64,000 nucleotides of DNA, from contig NZ_FPAS01000001.1 in NCBI RefSeq assembly GCF_900116425.1, positions 806,001 to 870,000 of the forward strand, written 5' to 3'. Positions 59,601 to 64,000 of the stretch are shown piece by piece; the stretch's first letter is position 1, and each line of letters begins with the position of its first letter. Position numbers and translations under genes: made by a program. Source of the stretch: Lishizhenia tianjinensis (GTDB lineage Bacteria; Bacteroidota; Bacteroidia; Flavobacteriales_D; Crocinitomicaceae). The notes below the pieces were generated by a model, which was given only the letters and a program-made list of their open reading frames with translations, did no database searches and was not told the DNA's origin.

Positions 59601-60190
59601 GCAGAAGTATTTGCAGCTGTACCGTTCAAGGTTAAAGACTGTAAATCATCATTTGCTGATAATCCTGCCGCAGTTAATTCACTCGCAGTAATAATCATTT
59701 GAAAACGTTGTCCTGACGTTGGTCCCTGATTTACAGGATAAATAGAGGAAACGTTTCCTTGAAGCACTTGGTGATTCACCAAAGTTGCATTTGACCTTCT
59801 ATATTGATCGTAGTTTACGGTGTGATTAATCAAGGCACCTGTAACTGCATCGTAATTCTGTGTACTTGGAGATGCTGCATTCACCTCGAAGGCTTTTCCA
59901 TCTACTTGAACAGAATCCATGACACCTGTATGATCATAAATTCTTGAATAAGCGAGGTAATCCCATTCTCCACAATTGTAATTATCCCATGGAGTTGCAG
60001 GATCACATTTCAGGTTGTAATACATCAAGACCTTTTCAAAACGCTTGGTATTTAATTCTTGAGGAAAATCAAAAATTGCTCTACGCGTAGAGATAGAATC
60101 CCAAGTAAAAGTTTGAACCCAAGTGGTGTCTTGTGCCCTACCCTCACTCCAAAAGAAAAGCAGGAGCAAAGCCGGTAATAGTTTTTTCAT
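56699..60190 (-). CDS. Secreted PNGase F-like T9SS protein with LamG domain, 1163 aa
   Basis: A signal peptide (1-19) is followed by WVQTFTWDSISTRRAIFDFPQ and CGEWDYLAYSRIYDH (residues ~24-90), a pattern of peptide-N-glycosidase F-like proteins. Residues ~300-460 are a LamG/concanavalin-like lectin domain (EVTVAFWAKGE, GSWNHWAFVKN, KLDEFQMWNVALD). The middle (~530-800) has a second PNGase F-like block, with WEV-type YDVTDYQQLLK and RITGHGHYG / CCEWSPKDHKILVDG near 720-760. The last ~75 residues are a T9SS type A sorting domain (ELYPNPTDG...DAGMYIVKL). Probably a secreted, surface-attached N-glycan amidase or binding protein; active-site residues could not be assigned with certainty. Confidence 0.82.
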   Translation of the reverse strand: MKKLLPALLLLFFWSEGRAQDTTWVQTFTWDSISTRRAIFDFPQELNTKRFEKVLMYYNLKCDPATPWDNYNCGEWDYLAYSRIYDHTGVMDSVQVDGKAFEVNAASPSTQNYDAVTGALINHTVNYDQYRRSNATLVNHQVLQGNVSSIYPVNQGPTSGQRFQMIITASELTAAGLSANDDLQSLTLNGTAANTSAELSGLTIQLKSTTDTDITAWHTTGFTEVYNAKRGNGTNDDAPLITGDNEFLFYQPFTWNGTDNIIVEFEHSDAGQTSNAFTSFGVNGTGNLSAAYPRQNGVYQSAVDNYAISEVSDIDLGAEVTVAFWAKGEGSYGTKNSVFEAYDVDGNRILNVHFPWDNNELMFHAGATAQNDRIAKTVNSSVVDGSWNHWAFVKNANDGTMKIYRNGTLWHQGSGLTREIGMMHRLVIGANRNKLLGWKGKLDEFQMWNVALDAATIGAWYNKSITSAHPNFADLLVYHNFDDVAYATDASNNDHLMMPNRKGDFDFTQMPVVSPELSSFRPSISFGTGTVAGAMVTETNFKYIQKEPSVIFEYTPVNRRFIISNAFVANDEGFVFEYDTDGSTVLNQTQIGTSSTISNNDIVYYEEPFEILEMYEIGRFITPYGIGFDLGPNGFTWVYDVTDYQQLLKNSVDFMAHNTQELIDVKFAFIEGIPPRDVHNVERVWGSAKQYNYGNLIDDVDLSAKNILLSDTSDQFKLVTRITGHGHYGQQTNCCEWSPKDHKILVDGVERFTWDIWQETECGDNPNIGQGGTWPYAREGWCPGDMVKDHGHELTPYVTPGTNVSIDYDISGVYNGDQTERGGNYVMATHLVSYGAPNFQRDAAIVDILNPNSNELYSKWNPTCSNPRVIIQNTGSDNLTSCTILIWMSYGDNIEYQWTGNLGFLEKEVVEIPVTNNNWWNSYHGDMKFNAQIINVNTTDDWQDEYMNNNYMAVDVEAPETVNDPFFIWFQTNNKASENSYKLVDAQGNVIFERTSLQNNTEYKDTFDLAVGCYSVILEDSDSDGIGFWYSNQVEGETYGGFRLRKVGGFIFETFPTDFGNYHRYDFSVGMTVGTEEVEKNVVFELYPNPTDGLFELTLSGPIGEETDIQIYSVSGNLVYSSSMNTKGNIGQTQVDLSHVDAGMYIVKLISSTGVYTKEVIVK

Positions 60191-60283
60191 AATCTAGTTT
60201 TATTGACTTTACACAAAAATAAACAATTCTTTAAGGAATAGCGGTTTTACACGGGTTAACAAGGGGTAAACACCTTGTTTTGT

Positions 60284-62005
60284 CTAGCGTAATGACTTGT
60301 ACACAGGGAGAACTTTATGTGACCTTTCATAGAAGGGAGAATTCATATAAATGAAGTTTAATTGTGCCCATCTGTTCGCTGAAAAATCGGCATCTTGTTC
60401 TTTTTTTACTTCGAATTCTCTTTTTAAATCGTCATCATTTGCCAATAATTCCATGGCAATATCTTCAAAGACATAGGGAGAAAAATGTTCTTTTTGTTGC
60501 AAATAACTATCGAAAAAACCCCAGTTGAAATAGCTATCAGCGCATTTAGGTTCTAATGTTTCAACAATAAACAACCTTGAAACTTGATGGGTATAAACGA
60601 GAGCGTCACCCTTATGCAGTTTAATGTTTTCAATCGCCTCTTGTACTTTAGTGTTATAATGCAAGTAATGTCCTTCATAAGGAGTGTTAACTGTTTCATA
60701 ATTCAACACCTTGTTTTGTCGAACAAGTAAATTGGTGTCTTTGTCCAGAAATTGTACGGATACATTATTCATCAAAAGGCGCTGGATAACCTCCGTTTCC
60801 CATGATCGAACCACATAATATTCTGGTATGAGCAGAGAATCTTTTGCCTTGAAGTAAAAATCATAAGGAATATTGAAGGTAGTATCTTTAGATCTATCAT
60901 AATATAACCTTGGTGAATTCGTCACCAGACTTAAACTATCTTTATAGGCATAACCTTTTAAGTCAATGTAAGAATCGTTGTTCAAAGTAGTATCTGAAAT
61001 ATAGTTAAAACGATGGTACCTGCTTTGAAGCATTTCGTTTCTGGTAATGCTTTTCACCCTTTCAATTTCGTCATCGAATTTACGGGTATACTTTGCCATT
61101 TCATTAATCAACTTATAGGTTGCTTCTACTCTAGCATGAAAAGGTTTCAACATATGTGTTTCTGAAGTAAAACTCAAGGCGTGAAACAATCTGGCATAAC
61201 CCATAGAGTATCTTCCCTTATCATTAAATGCATGGATACCTTCATGTAACCTCTGCCCATTCATTTCTATGTAGGGAAATAAATATAAACTATCCTTCGC
61301 CCACAAGCTATCTTTTAAAGTTGGTAACATTTCATCGTATACTAGTGAGGCCTGCACAGGGTTTAGTCGCGCCTTTAACGAAGAAATTAAAGTCAAGGTA
61401 TATTGGTAATCTGCTCCATTGCTGGTATGGGTATCTAAAAACACATCTGGATCGAGCGCGTTAAATATTCGGGCAAATCTTTGCATATTCTTGCTATCCA
61501 TCTTTACAAAATCTCTGTTGAGGTCAAAATTTCGTGCATTACCTCTAAAACCATATTCATCAGGTCCCACCTGATTTGCACGGGAGTACGAATTCCTATT
61601 GTGCATCCCTCCTACGTTATAGGCAGGAATAAATGCCATTACAGGATAATTCATTTTTTCATTTTCGCTGAGTTGAACATATTGTTTAACAAAGTCCAAA
61701 GAAGCATTAACCCCGCAAGGTTCTCCGGCATGAATGGCCGTATTAATTAAGAAAACTGTAGAGTTTTTGGCGTATGAAAAAACCATTTGAGAATCTGCTG
61801 CGACCCCAATGACACACAAATAAATCGGCTTTCCATAGTCAGAGCTTCCCATATTGAATAAATGAACATCGCTGTGAGCTCGGGCCAGATCAGAATACTC
61901 AGAAATCAGTTGGTCGTAGGTATAAGTAGTATTTTGTGCTTGTATGAATAGCGGAAAAAGTAGAAGGGGAAGAAAATATAGGGTGTGCAGTATTTTTATG
62001 TTCAT
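60284..62005 (-). CDS. Secreted M14-family zinc carboxypeptidase, 573 aa
   Basis: Signal peptide (ending FIQAQ) then the M14 catalytic domain: HxxE zinc motif IHAGEPCGVNASLDFV near residue 90, AYNVGGMHNRNS, NFDLNRDF near 158 and the third zinc ligand in FLDTHTSNGADYQYT near 190. A SETHML motif lies near 285. The C-terminal ~250 residues are a beta-type extension without a T9SS signal. The enzyme should trim peptides in the periplasm or outside. ATG 62005 is preferred over 62017, because the predicted transcription start is near 62020. The gene begins just outside the insertion sequence at 62043. Confidence 0.85.
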   Translation of the reverse strand: MNIKILHTLYFLPLLLFPLFIQAQNTTYTYDQLISEYSDLARAHSDVHLFNMGSSDYGKPIYLCVIGVAADSQMVFSYAKNSTVFLINTAIHAGEPCGVNASLDFVKQYVQLSENEKMNYPVMAFIPAYNVGGMHNRNSYSRANQVGPDEYGFRGNARNFDLNRDFVKMDSKNMQRFARIFNALDPDVFLDTHTSNGADYQYTLTLISSLKARLNPVQASLVYDEMLPTLKDSLWAKDSLYLFPYIEMNGQRLHEGIHAFNDKGRYSMGYARLFHALSFTSETHMLKPFHARVEATYKLINEMAKYTRKFDDEIERVKSITRNEMLQSRYHRFNYISDTTLNNDSYIDLKGYAYKDSLSLVTNSPRLYYDRSKDTTFNIPYDFYFKAKDSLLIPEYYVVRSWETEVIQRLLMNNVSVQFLDKDTNLLVRQNKVLNYETVNTPYEGHYLHYNTKVQEAIENIKLHKGDALVYTHQVSRLFIVETLEPKCADSYFNWGFFDSYLQQKEHFSPYVFEDIAMELLANDDDLKREFEVKKEQDADFSANRWAQLNFIYMNSPFYERSHKVLPVYKSLR

Positions 62006-62026
62006 GGGGTAATTCATTTGAAAATC

Positions 62027-62056
62027 TAAATGTACTAATATCTGAATATGCGCAAA
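62027..62056 (-). promoter_or_regulatory. Possible hybrid promoter of the M14 gene at the IS end
   Basis: On the minus strand, TTTG (62053-62056, inside the left terminal inverted repeat of the IS) and TACATTTA (62027-62034, outside it) are 18 bases apart, close to the normal spacing. This suggests that the insertion supplies the -33 box. Confidence 0.4.
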
Positions 62057-62956
62057 GCTACCCTTTCCCTGAAATTAGATAAAAAAAGCTCAAAAATTTC
62101 CCCTTCCTACTATGGCGATAATTATACTTAAAACAATATTCATCTAATACTTTTTGAAAATGCAATGGACTTATGTTATGATAGATCCCTTCTATTTCTC
62201 TGATTAAATTACCGCTTAAATTAGAAGACCATTTTTGTTCTAATTTACGTCTTTCGAATTGCCGACCTCTAAATGTAGATAAAGAATTCTTCAATACTTT
62301 TTTATACCTATAACCAACACAGCATATTTTTTGAAGCTGCTCTAATGAACTATTCAACTTCCAATTGTAAGGAACGATTAAGTAAATTTTGTCTAGGGTA
62401 TGATTGACTTCTTTTCCATACCTTATATTCAAATATTCAGGTAAGTTCACCGGTTCTACTTTCATTTTTTTATCTATAGGGAGAATAGATGATTTATCCA
62501 GGAATTCCTTCTTATTCAATCGTCCCAGCTCCACACGAATTTTATGCACCATATAAAAAACAGTTCCATATCTTTTCATTCCTGTTAGCCGATGAATTTC
62601 GGCAATGGACAAGGTCTTTTTTGTTTCCAAGAGTAAAAATATAACCTCCGTCCACTGCCGAAAGCTTACTTTACTGTCTCTCATAAATGAAATGGATTTC
62701 AAAGTAATTTTCTTTTTACAGCATGTGCATCTCCAATGTGCACGTTCTGCGTACCACTTTAATATCTCACATTTACAATGTGAACAAACTCTCACGGAAT
62801 CTTTATAGATGGAGTAAAGAAATTCTATACAATTTTCTTCACTACCGTAGCGCTGATAAAATTGACTAGGTATCATAATAATCTTTTAGGTTGATGTGAT
62901 AAAAGTTAAGGATATTTTCAATCAATTACAAGAAGGAGTAGCTTTGCGCATACTCA
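62043..62956 (-). mobile_element. IS1595-like insertion sequence, 914 bp
   Basis: Terminal inverted repeats of ~25 bp are visible: left TGAATATGCGCAAAGCTAC (62043-62061) and, at the right end, the complement of TGAGTATGCGCAAAGCTAC (62938-62956), with partial matching for 6 more bases inward. A single transposase-type gene fills the element. A clear target-site duplication was not found (only AATAT on both sides). It lies between the M14 gene and trmD. Confidence 0.75.
62058..62876 (-). CDS. IS1595/ISXO2-like transposase with degenerate catalytic motifs, 272 aa
   Basis: The N-terminus has a zinc ribbon (CSHCKCEIL...WRCTCCKKKITLKS, residues ~32-62) and the FRQWTEVIFLLLETKKTLSI helix region of the family; the C-terminus has HNISPLHFQKVLDEYCFKYNYRHS, matching the end of ISXO2-like transposases. 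The expected DDE core (a D-E-x-x-x-G-G segment and a later D and N/E) is not recognisable: at the expected position the protein reads LPIDKKMKVEPV. The frame itself is intact. It could be inactive, very diverged or need a partner. The stop lies within the left terminal inverted repeat. Confidence 0.7.
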   Translation of the reverse strand: MIPSQFYQRYGSEENCIEFLYSIYKDSVRVCSHCKCEILKWYAERAHWRCTCCKKKITLKSISFMRDSKVSFRQWTEVIFLLLETKKTLSIAEIHRLTGMKRYGTVFYMVHKIRVELGRLNKKEFLDKSSILPIDKKMKVEPVNLPEYLNIRYGKEVNHTLDKIYLIVPYNWKLNSSLEQLQKICCVGYRYKKVLKNSLSTFRGRQFERRKLEQKWSSNLSGNLIREIEGIYHNISPLHFQKVLDEYCFKYNYRHSRKGKFLSFFYLISGKG

Positions 62957-63002
62957 AATATATTTTTGTAATAATTTGTTTCAACCATCACCCACAATAC
63001 AC

Positions 63003-63010
63003 TATTTTTG
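63003..63010 (+). promoter_or_regulatory. -10 box (TATTTTTG) almost touching the trmD start
   Basis: Perfect TAnnTTTG match only 4 bases before the ATG at 63015, which would give a leaderless or nearly leaderless mRNA. A second TATTTTTG lies at 62961-62968, just outside the IS, and would give a leader of normal length. Confidence 0.4.
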
Positions 63011-63014
63011 CACC

Positions 63015-63695
63015 ATGAGAATAGACATACTCACCGTATTACCCGATTTGTTGAAAAGTCCCTTCGAGGTTTCCATCATGAAACGCGCCCAAGAAAAAGG
63101 GTTGACAGAAATTCACATCCATAACATTCGCGATTATTCTACACACAAGAATAAAAATGTGGATGACTATCAATATGGCGGAGGTGCTGGTATGGTTATG
63201 TCTATAGAACCTATTGCCCGACTCATCGATAAATTGAAGTCTGAAAGAGATTACTCGGAAATCATTTACATGACCCCCGACGGAGAAGTTCTCGATCAAG
63301 GCATCGCCAACGAACTTTCTCTAAAGGGAAATTTGATGATTCTATGCGGTCATTACAAAGGGGTCGACGAACGCGTGCGAATTAAATACATCACCAAAGA
63401 AATTTCGATAGGATCTTACGTGCTGTCTGGTGGCGAATTGGCTGCGGCCGTTTTGGTTGATAGTGTTGTTCGTCTTTTGCCTGGTGTTTTAAATGATGAA
63501 ACCTCAGCGTTAACGGATAGTTTTCAAGATAATCTACTCTCTCCTCCGGTTTTTACTCGACCTCCAGAATTTGAAGGTATGAAAGTACCAGACGTACTTC
63601 TTTCGGGCGATTTCAAGAAAATAGAAGAATACAGAGAACAAGAGGCGTACAGAAGAACCAAAGAAAGAAGACCAGATTTGTTGGGTGAAGAATAA
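63015..63695 (+). CDS. trmD: tRNA (guanine-N1)-methyltransferase TrmD, 226 aa
   Basis: SPOUT methyltransferase that makes m1G37 in tRNAs. Signatures: [18 protein letters not shown] at the start, [13 protein letters not shown] near residue 55, [12 protein letters not shown] near 112, [17 protein letters not shown] near 131 and the [15 protein letters not shown] block near 174. ATG 63015 gives the canonical N-terminus; 13 upstream in-frame residues (to 62976) are not part of the family. It is normally next to rimM/rpsP/rplS, but here an insertion sequence lies upstream. Confidence 0.96.
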   Translation: MRIDILTVLPDLLKSPFEVSIMKRAQEKGLTEIHIHNIRDYSTHKNKNVDDYQYGGGAGMVMSIEPIARLIDKLKSERDYSEIIYMTPDGEVLDQGIANELSLKGNLMILCGHYKGVDERVRIKYITKEISIGSYVLSGGELAAAVLVDSVVRLLPGVLNDETSALTDSFQDNLLSPPVFTRPPEFEGMKVPDVLLSGDFKKIEEYREQEAYRRTKERRPDLLGEE

Positions 63696-63776
63696 ATTTA
63701 TTTCTCGCTTAAATCTTGAGCGCCAGTCGGTAAGACATTTCGCGACAATTTCATTGAAAATTTTACATCTTCCCCA
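63696..63776. other. Short spacer between trmD and the SRP RNA promoter
   Basis: No gene and no strong hairpin seen. Confidence 0.3.
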
Positions 63777-63806
63777 TTGCGAAAATAGATTAAGTTACTA
63801 TCTTTG
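63777..63806 (+). promoter_or_regulatory. Promoter of the SRP RNA gene
   Basis: TTG (63777-63779), a 19-base spacer and TATCTTTG (63799-63806): a full match to the Bacteroidota primary sigma-factor consensus, ending 5 bases before the RNA. Confidence 0.8.
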
Positions 63807-63811
63807 CGGCG

Positions 63812-63908
63812 GGGTAAGTCTTGTACGACCAGCTCCCTCTGAATCCCCCAGGACGGGAACGTAGCAAGGGTATGAGGTTGTAGCGGTGCGATATAAGTAG
63901 CTTACCCT
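63812..63908 (+). ncRNA. ffs: Small signal recognition particle RNA (4.5S-type)
   Basis: GGGTAAG (63812-63818) and CTTACCC (63901-63907) close a ~97-base hairpin whose apical part contains CAGGACGGGAACGTAGCAAG, the conserved asymmetric-loop/GGAA-tetraloop region bound by Ffh in bacterial SRP RNAs (here in the variant typical of Bacteroidota). A T run (TATTTTTTTG) follows as terminator. It guides membrane proteins to the translocon with Ffh and FtsY. Confidence 0.9.
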
Positions 63909-64000
63909 ATTTTTTTGCCTTATATTTTGGCAAACGGCCGGGTCTCCGTTCCTAGTTTCCTTTACTTAGCTTGTTGTTAATAGTCGTTTTAAATGCTTCT

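Overview
The window looks like a chromosomal segment of a low-GC member of the Bacteroidota, most likely Flavobacteriales. The support is: promoters of the TTG/TTTG...TAnnTTTG type (upstream of the SRP RNA, the cys leader and the copper locus); no recurrent Shine-Dalgarno sequences; two large secreted proteins with type IX secretion (T9SS) C-terminal sorting domains; HYC_CC_PP-type small membrane proteins; and a Bacteroidota-like small SRP RNA at the right end. Genus and species cannot be read from the sequence.

Layout. 1-4.9 kb: the 3' part of an apparent ATPase, a putative PD-(D/E)XK-type nuclease, a YegP-like protein and small secreted proteins. 4.9-20.5 kb: an accessory island. Its left part (4.9-9.2 kb) carries several families of repeated, foldable elements (here named A, B, C, D and S) around an excisionase-like HTH protein, a phage-type replication protein, a DnaC-like helicase loader broken by an in-frame stop, and a phage-type amidase. 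A degenerate second copy of the amidase tail at 13.7 kb brackets a 4 kb cargo block (membrane protein, M48 peptidase-TPR protein, secreted protein). Further right are a large zinc-finger/TerB/SH3 membrane protein and a tight minus-strand operon made of a 249-aa unknown protein and two tiny two-helix membrane proteins, opposite a small DNA-binding-like protein preceded by 11-bp-phased repeats. Together these look like pieces of one or more cryptic phage-satellite-like elements that accreted at one locus.

20.7-33.4 kb: copper/silver resistance: HYC_CC_PP proteins, a T9SS beta-propeller protein, a CusA-type RND pump, a TolC-like channel, a CopA-type P-ATPase, a CusB-type adaptor and a periplasmic HMA lipoprotein, the last five in one tight operon. 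34.4-39.4 kb: signalling: a TPR-LytS histidine kinase, a four-helix-bundle membrane protein, and an NtrB/NtrC-like pair. 39.5-44.3 kb: a sigma-54-type promoter followed by a Cys-rich small protein, glutamate dehydrogenase, the proton-translocating transhydrogenase PntAA-PntAB-PntB and a GreA/Rnk-like protein, then NhaA (44.5-45.8 kb).

46.0-55.9 kb: assimilatory sulfate reduction and cysteine synthesis in one operon (DUF2061, cysH, cysD, cysN, sulfite reductase-HEPN, cobA, precorrin-2 dehydrogenase, ferredoxin reductase, ferredoxin, cysE, cysteine synthase). It is preceded by two consecutive Cys-codon-rich leader peptides, each followed by an intrinsic terminator and each containing a segment able to pair with that terminator. 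This tandem cysteine attenuator is the clearest regulatory discovery candidate here. 56-64 kb: a DUF3124 lipoprotein, a PNGase F-like T9SS protein, an M14 carboxypeptidase, an IS1595-like insertion sequence with visible terminal inverted repeats, trmD, and the SRP RNA.
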